From the NCBI GenBank assembly GCA_000442125.1, contig KE546974.1, positions 372,001 through 436,000 of the forward strand: a DNA stretch of 64,000 nt. Reading direction: 5' to 3'. How positions within the stretch are numbered: position 1 is the first letter of the stretch; each line of letters begins with the position of its first letter. Made by a program: the position numbers and the translations under genes. Shown here one piece after another: positions 23,101-34,175 of this stretch. The notes below the pieces were generated by a model. It did no database searches. It saw only the letters and a list, made by a program, of their open reading frames with translations, and was not told where the DNA came from. The DNA is from Opeltia flavorubescens (lineage: Eukaryota > Ascomycota > Lecanoromycetes > Teloschistales > Teloschistaceae).

Positions 23101-24302
23101 GGCTGTAGCAGAAGAAGAAATTGGTGAAACAAGCCACGGATTAGAAGGTAGTGCACTCGTCAGTTGAAAAGAGGCAAGAGGATCCTTTTTGTTGTTTGCT
23201 TCCAGCAACTTGTTGAAGGATTCGCCAAAAGATTGCGACAAGGACTGAATAAGCGTGAGAAGAGAATGAGCCATGAGGACTTTGGGGGTTGCTTTAGGCA
23301 ATGGGTCAAATTTGCTATTCGAAGATTTATTAACGAAGAAACCTGATACATGAGACGTAATTTGGAACTGTTCTCCCTCGAGCGTAGTCAACTGAAGGTA
23401 TAGCAAGTGTCCTCGTTGGCGATAAGGTGGCGGCGGCGGGTTCCATGGAGCGACGGAAAGTGTCTTTACCGTCTTAGGGGATGACTCCTGATTCGGAGGC
23501 AGGAGGGTACGGATTAAAGCTGGCCCGTTGATGTCGAAATCAGCCAATGGATTGGCTTCCGCTGTCAGCTTGGAATTTGCAGCTTTCTGCTTAGCAGCCG
23601 AGGCAGCATCGGGTCCAGTCCAAGGCGATACGGTCTCATGCAAAGAGAGACTGGCATCAACGCCGTTGATCGCATCTGTCCGATCCCCGGCTGCTCCAAT
23701 TATTTCACGGATTCTCACAACATGCATCCGAGCTTCTCTTTCGGTATAAGGATCCTCAATAAGTTTGATCTCGGAGTCTGCAGATAAACCTTTCACCTCG
23801 GAGAGCTCGGTAAAGTCATTGATCCGCTGGCCATTGTGCTCCAAATGGAAACAGGTGTACTGGAAGGTACCCGGCTGTTCGACTATGGAAGACCTAAGAT
23901 CCTGCACCTGGCCTTGTGTTGATACCTGAGCATGTTAAAGAGCATTCACTTGGATGCTTCGGAGGCAGTATATACCGGGACTTGAATCTTGTATGGTTGA
24001 TGAGGCAGAAGGATGGTGACATGGAAGACGTCTACGAGCGAATTAACGGACAGTCCAGCAGTGTCTTTTCATACGCACTTTCAATAATCTGCTCTTCTTT
24101 GGCTTCAGCATCTTTTGTACTTTCGCCATCATGTCCGCTCTTTTTGGCAACCAATTGGGTTTCGGGTCCTGAATTGTCCGTTTCCTGGTGTCCTGTATGA
24201 GAAATACCATACTCAGTATATATGAATCGAATAAGTGGTGGCAGAGAAAAGGCGTGGAAGCTCACCGTTTACCGTCTTTACGTCACCAGCTTCACTTCCC
24301 AT
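20146..24302 (-). CDS. CLU1: Clustered mitochondria protein CLU1 (eIF3-associated)
   Basis: Five exons (24302-24266, 24192-24079, 24031-23976, 23925-21904, 21852-20146) give 1311 residues, the usual length of fungal Clu1. The first three exons are short and supply the N-terminal NVFHVTILLPHQPYKIQV segment. Next come the ubiquitin-fold N-terminal region (TFQYTCFHLEHNGQRINDF) and the Clu domain (about 290-560, with TPGTIIVDYLGRRLVAQS). After these lie the FPMDGQSLSSLMHKRGINIRYLGK motif region at the start of the last exon and tetratricopeptide repeats (HPEVARVYHQLAMLYYN, HPDCITTFNNAAVMLQHM). The tail is very basic (TKKTPTKKRKNPRSRR). Clu1 proteins bind mRNAs for mitochondrial proteins and keep mitochondria distributed; yeast Clu1 co-purifies with eIF3. 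It is divergent from HUT1, with 486 bp between start codons. Confidence 0.96.
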
Positions 24303-24788
24303 TATTTGCTCGTAATTTGAAAGAAGAATGCTCTATTGCAAGGATTTCAAAGAATGGCTCAGATTAAAGACCAGAAGATGCTGCAGAACAACGAGAAGAA
24401 CAGTAGATACCGAAAATTACTGTACAAACGGAAAGAAACAATGCTGTACACAAGAGGAAACAATAACGAAGAAATAATCTCTCAGTAGCCGGAGCTAGAC
24501 CCGACTCTCTACCGAAACCACCCGATCCACGAGACACCCCTGTCACTGATCTTCGCGGTAGGCACGGATCTTTACCGGCCCGCTCGTTCCTTGCGAGCTA
24601 ATCCAATGTGGACACTTTGCACTTTCACCTCTCATTCCAAGTTATTAAGTACGCTTCTTCATGCTTGTGTCATTAATCTGACCAGCATTTCCATTCCTTG
24701 ACTCTATATATCGTACACTTCATTTTGTTCAGCTCCATGGCATCGCAGTTCTGTTGATTTTGAGCATTTTTCTAAGCCGGAGCTGGCA
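24303..24788. promoter_or_regulatory. Divergent promoter region CLU1/HUT1
   Basis: These 486 bp separate the start codons of two divergent genes and must contain both promoters. I see no clear TATA box or palindromic factor site. Open frames within it are short and unsupported. Confidence 0.5.
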
Positions 24789-26138
24789 ATGGCCAGACGA
24801 AAGCAAACCACGCCGCTACAAAGGCAACCATCAGATTTCAGCAAGGGACCTCCCGAGTCTCCAGACCAGGGATGGGAGAGATTAGCCCAAAATGGACATC
24901 TCTCTAATTCAAAAAGCAATGGTGTTCTTGAGAAGACCGAGAAAGCATTAAGTAGTCCTCGACCAGATAACCCATCACCCCTTCATGTCACAGAGCAAGC
25001 TGGCCTTATACAACTTGTCGTCTGCGTAGCTGGAATCTACGCATCATTGTAAGGAATCCAAAATTGGCTCTGTATCGTCCACTTACCATCATCCAGTCTC
25101 TCCTGGGCCATCCTCCAGGAACGCATCTTCACCACCTCTTACGGAGCTCAAAGCTCCTCCGCATCCAAATTCGAATACTCTGTCTTCCTCAACACCATCC
25201 AATCCAGCTTCGCCGCCCTCTCTGGCTACTTATACCTCCTTACCTCCAACCGCTCCTCCAAGCATACGCCCGCCATCTTCCCCTCCTCCCGCATCCTCTT
25301 GCCCCTCCTACTCGTCGCCATCACATCCTCCCTCGCTTCTCCCTTCGGCTACGCTTCCCTCGCCCATATAGACTACATAACCTACATCCTCGCCAAATCC
25401 TGCAAGCTCCTCCCAGTAATGTTCCTCCACCTGACTATATTCCGCAAACGCTACCCCCTCTACAAATACCTTGTCGTTTTCCTCGTGACAGCCGGCGTCG
25501 CCGTCTTCACCCTCCATCACCCTTCAACGAAGAAGAAATCATCTTCCTCTTCTTCAAGTTCAGTAAACGGCAATTCTTTATGGGGTCTTTCTCTGCTTGG
25601 CATCAACCTCCTCTTCGACGGTCTCACGAACAGCACCCAAGATCACATCTTCAGCTCTTTCCGCCCCTACTCGGGTCCCCAAATGATGGTCGCGCAGAAT
25701 CTTCTCTCCACATTGCTCACAGCCACATATCTCCTCTTCTCCCCCGTTCTCGCAACCCGAACACCTCTGTTCTCCCTCCTCAACCTTCCTTCTTCGACCA
25801 ACAGCGAACTCTCCTCCGCCCTCACCTTCATCCGCGCTCATCCTGCGGTGGGCAAAGATATCTTCTTCTTCGCCATCTGTGGCGCCGTCGGCCAGATCTT
25901 CATCTACTACACTCTTGCGCATTTCTCAAGCTTGTTGCTGGTAACGGTGACGGTGACGCGGAAGATGCTGACGATGATGCTGAGTGTGGTATGGTTCGGA
26001 CATACGTTGAGCGGGATGCAGTGGGTAGGCGTGGGATTGGTGTTTGGGGGCGTTGGGGCTGAGGGTTGGATACAGAGGAGGGAGAAGGCGGCCAAGGGGA
26101 GGGCGAAGAAGGGGGAGATGGGAAAGAAGAAATCATGA
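24789..26138 (+). CDS. HUT1: UDP-galactose transporter homologue HUT1 (ER nucleotide-sugar transporter)
   Basis: Two exons (24789-25048 and 25097-26138) over a 48-bp intron give 433 residues. After a polar N-terminal tail of about 70 residues come some eight to ten hydrophobic helices of the drug/metabolite-transporter fold. Hut1/SLC35B1 hallmarks are visible: SWAILQERI right after the junction, FEYSVFLNTIQSSFAAL, YASLAHIDYITYILAKSCKLLPVM, LLFDGLTNSTQD, and VTVTRKMLTMMLSVVWFGHTL. The C-terminus is strongly basic and ends KKKS, a KKXX-like ER-retrieval end. Family members act in the ER membrane and are tied to nucleotide-sugar or ATP/ADP exchange needed for glycosylation and folding. A run of Ser and Lys codons near residue 238 is low complexity. 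Confidence 0.94.
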
Positions 26139-26316
26139 ATGGAATGTGTAATATGTGTATATTAGATATTCGAAGATTTAGACACTAGATGGTAGATGAG
26201 GGATCTCGCACGGAATACCTAACGATATACCGATGACTCGAACAAAAGTCTCCATAATGCCAATAATGCATCCATTCCTCCTTTCACGGACTCCGTCAAT
26301 GCACAAGTACAGCCGC

Positions 26317-27864
26317 TCAACCAAACAAAAGAATTCCCTTTTTAATCCTTTTGCGTTCCCCCTTCTCCGTCTTCTTCTTCCCCTCCTCAACCCCCTTCTC
26401 GATATCTTTCAACACCACCGCCTCCCCGACCGGTATTCCTTCCACACCCTTAACCCTCTTCCCCTCCTGGAAAACCATCAACCCACCCAAGCCCGCCACA
26501 ATGCACGCCAGCGCAACAAATAGTCCTGTACTCCAGCTCGGCCGATCGTACCGATTCATCCCCCACATGAACCCCGACAGCACCGCCTGCAAGAACGTAT
26601 TCAAGACATACGCCCAGATAACATAGTCCAATTTCCAAAGCGAAGTAGGCGTCGCCCTGATCCCCGTCAAAGGCTGCTCAGGCATCTTCTTCGCCGGAAT
26701 AGGAACCGCCCAATGCGCCGGATCCGAATTCTCAGCCTCGGAAATACTATTACCCGTAGCCCCAATAGGAATCTCATGACTCCCCGGCAACCTGAACCAA
26801 CTCCTATGAATCCCCGCCAACTTCCTCAACCCATCGTACTTCTTCCCCACTCGCCACTTAAGCAAGTAATACAGATCTCGAAACCGCCAGGGCACGAGCC
26901 CGAAGCCCGTGACGCAGAAGAGCGCGTTTAGGATCTGGCTGTCGATTTCGATCCATATGCGGCGCGGGCTGTTGATGTTGTTGCAGTCTTTTACGCCGTG
27001 GGAGCCGGGCGGGTAGCACATGTACTCTTTTCCGCCGCCGATGAGGAGTAGGAAGAGCATCCCGCCCCAGGCGACGACGTTGAGGCCGTAGAGCACGATG
27101 AGGAAGCCGAGGGGGGTGAGGGTGAATTTCCAGAAGCCTTTGAGGCCGATTAGGGTAGCTTCGCCCCAGGTGTGTTTTGGAGGAAACTTGTAGCCATTAG
27201 GGTAGATGCCGTTTTCGTCGGGACCAGTGGAGACAAGAGCAGGGGGTTGAGATGATGAGGAAGAGGATTGGCGGTTTTGGGCGGTGAGGGAGGCTTTGCT
27301 CGAAGACTTTTCGTTTACAGGGTCGATGAATTTGTTAGGGAGGCCTTTCTTGTGAAAACGGGGTTTCTTCTCTTCAAGACTATCGAGGTCATCGTCTGAG
27401 GTATCCTTAGGTATCAGGCGTTTGGGTTTAGGGACGTAGGACTGATCGGACATTTCGCCTCGACCGAAGAAATTGGAGAAATCGTCATCTGATTCTTTTC
27501 CTCGGGCGTCATCTTGAGCTTCCTCGTGCGACTCATGATGCGTGTCCAATTGGGCTGTAGGGGTTTTGGTGAGACTTCCTGCTGTCGGCCCTGAACTCTG
27601 GCGTGACATTCGGTCGGAGTTTTGCCTTGATACCCTCCGGGCGCTTTCTTCGCTGATATTGCTGTATTGCCGTTGTAATTCTCCATCCCATCCGTTATGC
27701 GAGTAGCTCCCCCTTCTGATTTCATTTGGCAATGGCGCTTTTGCGAGGGCGTCACCCGTGGCATGCCACATGCCCGACGGAGGATTGGATTCAAGGAACT
27801 TCAATGAAGCGCTCCGCAATCGACCGGAGGAGCCTCCCGGCGAGCTCTCAGGAGGATCAGCCAT
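26317..27864 (-). CDS. DUF2985 integral membrane protein
   Basis: A single frame of 515 residues. The N-terminal 220 residues are polar, Ser/Arg/Asp-rich and probably cytosolic. Hydrophobic helices follow: FTLTPLGFLIVLYGLNVVAWGGMLFLLLI, then the signature block with INSPRRIWIEIDSQILNALFCVTGFGLVPWRFRDLYYLLKWR split by a helix, then WAYVLNTFLQAVLSGFMWGMNR and a last helix near LFVALACIVAGLGGLMVF. This organisation and the PRRIWIEIDSQILN / PWRFRDLYYL motifs identify the fungal DUF2985 family, whose function is unknown. The C-terminus is Lys/Glu-rich. The gene is convergent with HUT1 (stop codons 178 bp apart). Confidence 0.9.
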   Translation of the reverse strand: MADPPESSPGGSSGRLRSASLKFLESNPPSGMWHATGDALAKAPLPNEIRRGSYSHNGWDGELQRQYSNISEESARRVSRQNSDRMSRQSSGPTAGSLTKTPTAQLDTHHESHEEAQDDARGKESDDDFSNFFGRGEMSDQSYVPKPKRLIPKDTSDDDLDSLEEKKPRFHKKGLPNKFIDPVNEKSSSKASLTAQNRQSSSSSSQPPALVSTGPDENGIYPNGYKFPPKHTWGEATLIGLKGFWKFTLTPLGFLIVLYGLNVVAWGGMLFLLLIGGGKEYMCYPPGSHGVKDCNNINSPRRIWIEIDSQILNALFCVTGFGLVPWRFRDLYYLLKWRVGKKYDGLRKLAGIHRSWFRLPGSHEIPIGATGNSISEAENSDPAHWAVPIPAKKMPEQPLTGIRATPTSLWKLDYVIWAYVLNTFLQAVLSGFMWGMNRYDRPSWSTGLFVALACIVAGLGGLMVFQEGKRVKGVEGIPVGEAVVLKDIEKGVEEGKKKTEKGERKRIKKGILLFG

Positions 27865-28720
27865 AGTTGTGATATTGATAGATGAGAACAGTAACGAATG
27901 ATAGTTGATACAGATTCTATCAATGCCTTTGGTCTCAGAAGGAAAGTCCTACTGGCGACGGCGGCGGCGGATCGAAGAGTATTACTTAGAATGGATAGCG
28001 GAGGTTTTCGCACCGATTCACCGGTGGCTGGTCTAGCAAATAAGCTTTTCTGCTCGGCATCTAGAAAAGCAGTTGTATCCGAAGGATTATCGAATATTTT
28101 CTCTAAATTTAAGAGAGCATTCGTAGAGGAGACGATATGCAATGACAGTATCACAATTTCAACTCGGCAGAGATGTATAGATCATTCACTGTGAATCTCA
28201 TAAGAGTGTGACCTGATAAGCTAGAGCTAGAGTTCGCGATGTGGAACATTGGAAGGTAGGTACAACCGTACATCGGACCTGGTATAACTGCACTGAGCCG
28301 ATCACCGAAATTTCCTTCCAGGCGAAATTGTCTGGCCTCAATGTGTATCTTTCTTGGACCACTTTGTCAAAAGCGCATCAGAAAGTTTAATGAGACAAGT
28401 AGATATCCTTGAAGAAAATCTACAGCAATTGCCAAGTCCCCTCACAATACCGGAACCTAGGTAGCTCGGCTCAAGAATCATCTGGTCTCTTACTTCTGAC
28501 AATGGATTTGATAATCCTCAGCTGCACTATTTACAATTATGTCATATCGGTGCTCAACCATTACCAGCAAAGTACAATTGTCCCTTAACTTTTGGTATAT
28601 ACTCAGACCCCTGTCATTTATCGGGAATGCCACTTTTCCCTCTCCAATATTATCCATTCATGTCTCGTTACGTTGTAGTCAACTTTTGCAGATACTGGAC
28701 GAGCTGTATCCAGCGTCGAT
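27865..28720. other. Intergenic between DUF2985 gene and LYS21
   Basis: This 856-bp stretch holds the upstream region of the DUF2985 gene and the 3' flank of LYS21. Open frames in the first 300 bp are untranslated-leader shadows without domain features. No repeat or RNA gene was recognised. Confidence 0.45.
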
Positions 28721-30818
<2,098 letters not shown>

Positions 30819-30910
30819 GTTGAACTTGTGCAATTGGGAATTTCAATTGAACAAGAAGTTCAGGGCCTGATATTTAAACAAAAGTTTGTGCCGATCGATC
30901 GGAGGTGCGG

Positions 30911-30917
30911 TGAGTCA
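30911..30917. promoter_or_regulatory. Gcn4/Cpc1-type TGAGTCA site upstream of LYS21
   Basis: A perfect palindromic TGAGTCA lies 93 bp before the LYS21 start codon. This is the known binding sequence of Gcn4/CpcA/Cpc1, the general amino-acid-control activator, and LYS genes are classical targets. It directly abuts the left 7-bp target duplication of the inserted element. Binding is inferred from motif and context. Confidence 0.6.
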
Positions 30918-30924
30918 GAACGCC

Positions 30925-31126
30925 TATGGTCGCCCAGGTGTGCCAGATTGCCATAACTATTTACTTTTTCACTTTTGACGTTTGACTCCAGAATTTAGGC
31001 CAAATTTCACCTACTTACCCAGCTATAGCGCCACCAATACTGGTCAGATTCCCATAAAAAGTGCATGCACGGAAAGCGCTCGTAATATGCTTTCAAACGA
31101 GCTGCTTTATACTAGAATCTGATAAG
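30925..31126 (+). repeat. Left terminal inverted repeat
   Basis: About 202 bp, starting tatggtcgcccaggtg and ending at gataag. It pairs with 31363-31574 in reverse orientation. The first 33 bp are identical between the arms; a T/C-rich stretch after them differs by indels. Confidence 0.88.
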
Positions 31127-31362
31127 GTAGCGATGTGTTATTCAACTGCGAAGTTTTATTAAAAGTTAAGAGGGGGCTTTTACTTATAAGAGGGCTTAGC
31201 CCTAGTTCTATCCAGTTGGGCTTAGATCGTTTCACCCTTATTATAAAAGGCCTAAACGCCAAGCTTTTAGCTCCCTACTAGTAACTGTAAGCCCGTTAAG
31301 CCCGAAACGTCTACTAAGCCACCTTACACTATAAACTTTACAGCTTAATAAAGCATTATATT

Positions 31363-31574
31363 CTTATCATATTCTAATATAAAGTGGCTCGTTTTGAAGC
31401 GCATTACGAGCGCTTTCCGTGCATGCAATTTTTATGGGAATCTGACCAGTATTGGTGGCGCTGTGGCTAGGTAAATAGGTGAAATCTGGCCTGAACTGTT
31501 CAAAAGTCAAAAGTGAAAAGTGAAAATGAAAAAGTGAAAAAGTTATGGCAATCTGGCACACCTGGGCGACCATA
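31363..31574 (-). repeat. Right terminal inverted repeat
   Basis: About 212 bp, the reverse-complement partner of 30925-31126. It is about 10 bp longer because of an expanded cttttcacttttt-type stretch. The two arms could form a near-complete hairpin in RNA or single-stranded DNA. Confidence 0.88.
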
Positions 31575-31681
31575 GAACGCCGCCCTTTTCGGCGGGGTGA
31601 ATCTGGGGAAGAACACCATCTCAATTATTGTGTGACTCTTTCACATGATTCCGTGGAACAAGGTCTCAGCAGATTTTCAAG

Positions 31682-32224
31682 ATGGAGAAGCCTCGGTTAT
31701 CTGCTCTCTCGTCTTTTATTGAAGCTTCCAAGCCTGCTGAAGTACCGTTTGCCGAGCTACAGCAACACGCATTAGCAGCACAAGTCCTCCATAACCTCCA
31801 GTACCAGCACGATTGGCTTTCGCTTCAGATCCACACCCATTCTCCAATTGACAATCGCCCGTTACTAAAACCTCTGGTCTCTGGTCTCCCACCCCATCGT
31901 ATCTACGTGCATCCTGATGAACAGATTGAGATGCTCAAGCAAAATATCCAGGAAAAAGACATCCCCGTTGAAAGAGAATGGGTTCTCCCAACACATCTTC
32001 GAGAAAAATGGAGTTTGAGGAAGTTTGCTGAAGTCTTTGATGCTATTACTGAGGCTCCGCCTGATGTCAAAGAGGACAGCCTGGGAGAGCAGGAACACGC
32101 TGCTGAAACAAAGGAGAGCAAGAGGAAAGGAGGAAAGCGTTTACTACTTGCAACAACGGGCGATGATAGTACAATCGTGTACTATGTCGTCCATGATGGT
32201 ATCGTGAAGCCCAGACAAAATTAG
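31682..32224 (+). CDS. SEN15: tRNA-splicing endonuclease subunit Sen15
   Basis: A single frame of 180 residues. Sen15 features are visible: the N-terminal helix region with VLHNLQYQHDWLSLQIH (about 34-50), the HPDEQIEML segment (about 78-86), VEREWVLPTHLREKWSLRKFAEVFD, and the C-terminal DDSTIVYYVVHDGIVKPRQN end that is diagnostic of the family. Sen15 is a structural, non-catalytic subunit of the Sen2-Sen34-Sen54-Sen15 complex that removes introns from pre-tRNAs. A Lys/Glu-rich insertion (about 130-150) precedes the final strand pair. The start codon is 108 bp from the right end of the inserted element, so the element forms most of its upstream region. Confidence 0.92.
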   Translation: MEKPRLSALSSFIEASKPAEVPFAELQQHALAAQVLHNLQYQHDWLSLQIHTHSPIDNRPLLKPLVSGLPPHRIYVHPDEQIEMLKQNIQEKDIPVEREWVLPTHLREKWSLRKFAEVFDAITEAPPDVKEDSLGEQEHAAETKESKRKGGKRLLLATTGDDSTIVYYVVHDGIVKPRQN

Positions 32225-32436
32225 ACAGGAAGCGCTGCCCGAGCGTCGAATAAGACGTGAACTTGCCCGTCCACAAGAATTTGATCATCGAAGCAGCGGG
32301 AGTGGACAAGCAAGGAGAATCTCATCAAAAGCTACTCGGCATTGAAACTACTGCACGGTATATCTCAAAGTCAATAATCGCCCGACGCCGTGGCTGGAAG
32401 TATGAAATCAAGCCGCAAAATCACCTCTCGCAACAA

Positions 32437-33493
32437 TCAATTGAAGACACCTTCAACGTCTCCAACCCACCAGAAGACTCCACCAACCAGCACGGCCGCA
32501 GCCGCCCACATCCCAGCCCATATCGCGGCACCAGCCAGCTCTACCCCTTCAATTGTGAAATATGTACGGAGACCCGTCTGCATGGCGGTTGCAATGGCCA
32601 ATACTGCAGTCCGCTTTATCAAGGTTCTGGTTCGCTTTGAATATCCCCAAATGTTGTACCAAATCGTCTGGCCTAGAGTTGCTGTCTCCGGATCGAATTC
32701 GGCCATTTTCAAATCGTGCGCATCAGGTTTCGCGCCCAGCGCAGGCAGGAAAAGGAAGCTTTGCGCCGCATAGCCGTTCAAGAAGAATCCAGCGGTGATG
32801 AAATGCAAATCAGCCTTATATGCGCCCGAGATGTCTCTTAGCCCATCGAAATGCACCACCAAATATACTGGAAGCCAGCCTCGGAAGCTTCCAAAGACGA
32901 CCAAGCCATATAGCGCTGCGGCTAGGGTCGAGGTAGAGATCTGGACCGAAATGTCTTTGAGTATCGATCTATTGGCGACAAGGCTTTTTGGTGCATCAGG
33001 CTGATGGATTGGCGAGCTGTCCCGAAGAAGCGTGAAGGGGAGATAAGTGGATAGAACATCGATTGCGATCCCGGCCCACATAGTGGTTGGGCGGACGGTG
33101 TAGAAGGTGGTTAAGAGGTAAAGATATGGCATGTGTGAGAGGAAGGTCAGACATGCGAGATCCCATCCTAGTCGCCCGTCAGCGATTGCACGGAGTCAAT
33201 CAAATGGCAAGATGTTTACCATCATACTCTCCCCACCACCCAATCCCGAGTTCTGCAGCCTTCCAAGCCAGCAGACCAGCAATTTGCCACCACTCATCAC
33301 GCCGCTGCATGACAGTCGCCAAGTCGCCGGTTCCGTACTGCGAAGCCACGGAATAAAGTACCGATGACACAACCATGCTGGTGATGACAAGAGTCGGAAA
33401 GCGCAAGATATTGGGAATCTTCGACGGCTCTTGCAATGGATGCACAGGTATGGCTTGCGCTGAAGCGTCTGCCATCTCTTCTCTTTTGACCAT
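32437..33493 (-). CDS. Polytopic membrane protein, unknown family
   Basis: Two exons (33493-33220 and 33167-32437) over a 52-bp intron give 334 residues. At least five hydrophobic helices are visible, including FPTLVITSMVVSSVLYSVA (about 32-50), YLYLLTTFYTVRP after the junction, AALYGLVVFGSFRGWLPVYLVVHF, FITAGFFLNGYAAQSFLFLPAL, and a last one near AGAAIWAGMWAAAAVLVGGVFWWV. The aromatic-rich GIGWWGEYDGWDLACLTFLSHMPY run crosses the splice junction and supports it. I do not recognise a named family, and no catalytic motif is evident. The ATG at 33493 is the first in frame; an extra upstream exon cannot be excluded. It is convergent with SEN15 (212 bp between stops). Confidence 0.75.
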
Positions 33494-34175
33494 CTTCTTT
33501 CGATTGCAGTATTGGTGAGTTCTCTGAAAGCGGGTCCTTGGTATCTCGAGTGCGGACGAGTTCTTTGTGAAGAGCGCGGACCTTTCGTGTTAGGCAGGAA
33601 ATAAAACGCCAAGCATTCACGTCATTAGCTTAGTCATCACTGATATGCATTCCTCGTCACAATTCATCACAACTTCAATGTCGTTCATAGAACTTTCAGA
33701 CCTAGAATGAGGTTCTAAAATGATCTTCACGTCCTTAATAGAATGTACCAAAGCAGCTACACAAAGTGCTCACTTCCATTCAAGACCATAGACCGGCCTT
33801 TTGAGATTTAGATAAGATCCCACAGTCCAACAAACATAGCTCTTTGAAATCCACGCTATACCCCATTAATCAAGCGCGTTGGCCCGGTGATTGCAATATA
33901 TTTGTCTGGAAATTAATCCTTGGCAACGGAACGGTAAGCTAGGACGACGGCAGGAGGGAGTGATACCTGTGGCGATCGATTGTAATGAGTCGGGATTGTA
34001 TCCATGTAACTATCATACTCACCTTTTGGAGCCTCAGGTGCTGGTAGAGATGTAAGATTCGTCAATAGACCGTACAATAGTCTCTTATCTCCTCGAAGCA
34101 TGCCGTTGCAATCTTAGTGATGATTTACGCCTTCGTTTCTCTGCTACCTTTTTCTAAAGATTTCATTTCCATATC
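33494..34175. other. Upstream region between two divergent genes
   Basis: This lies between the starts of the polytopic membrane protein and the P-loop protein. The only candidate inside is the short open frame at 33913-34101 listed separately. The rest shows no repeat or recognisable motif. Confidence 0.45.
33913..34101 (-). CDS. Possible small protein, 62 aa
   Basis: A 62-codon frame beginning MLRGDKRLLYGLLTNLTSLPAPEAPKG and ending AYRSVAKD. The N-terminus is basic and amphipathic, compatible with a mitochondrial presequence. A plausible 56-bp intron (gtgagt...cacag, about 34022-33967) lies inside; splicing it would replace the C-terminal half with a different frame. I recognise no family. 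Its ATG is only 74 bp from the ATG of the divergent P-loop gene, which argues for caution. Confidence 0.25.
   Translation of the reverse strand: MLRGDKRLLYGLLTNLTSLPAPEAPKGEYDSYMDTIPTHYNRSPQVSLPPAVVLAYRSVAKD

Larger units (their letters stand above)
30925..31574. mobile_element. Non-autonomous DNA transposon (MITE-like) with about 200-bp terminal inverted repeats
   Basis: A 650-bp element whose ends are long inverted repeats: 30925-31126 on the left and 31363-31574 on the right, clearly alignable with small indels and mostly C/T and G/A differences. It is flanked by a perfect 7-bp direct repeat gaacgcc (30918-30924 and 31575-31581). If the terminal c/g pair is counted in the inverted repeat, the duplication is 5 bp. 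The 236-bp core is AT-rich with words like cttagccct and contains no open frame, so no transposase is encoded. Long inverted repeats suggest a Mutator-like relation, but the duplication size does not settle the superfamily. It sits between the divergent LYS21 and SEN15 genes, about 107 bp from each start codon. Confidence 0.88.

Noticed and set aside
25064-26062. 332-codon plus-strand frame rich in His, Pro, Leu and Arg
   Set aside because: Overlaps HUT1 in another frame, and its composition is typical of an out-of-frame reading of C-rich coding DNA.
30925-31574. Element as a solo LTR of a retroelement
   Set aside because: The ends are inverted, not direct, repeats, and there is no TG...CA terminus; a DNA-transposon derivative fits better.
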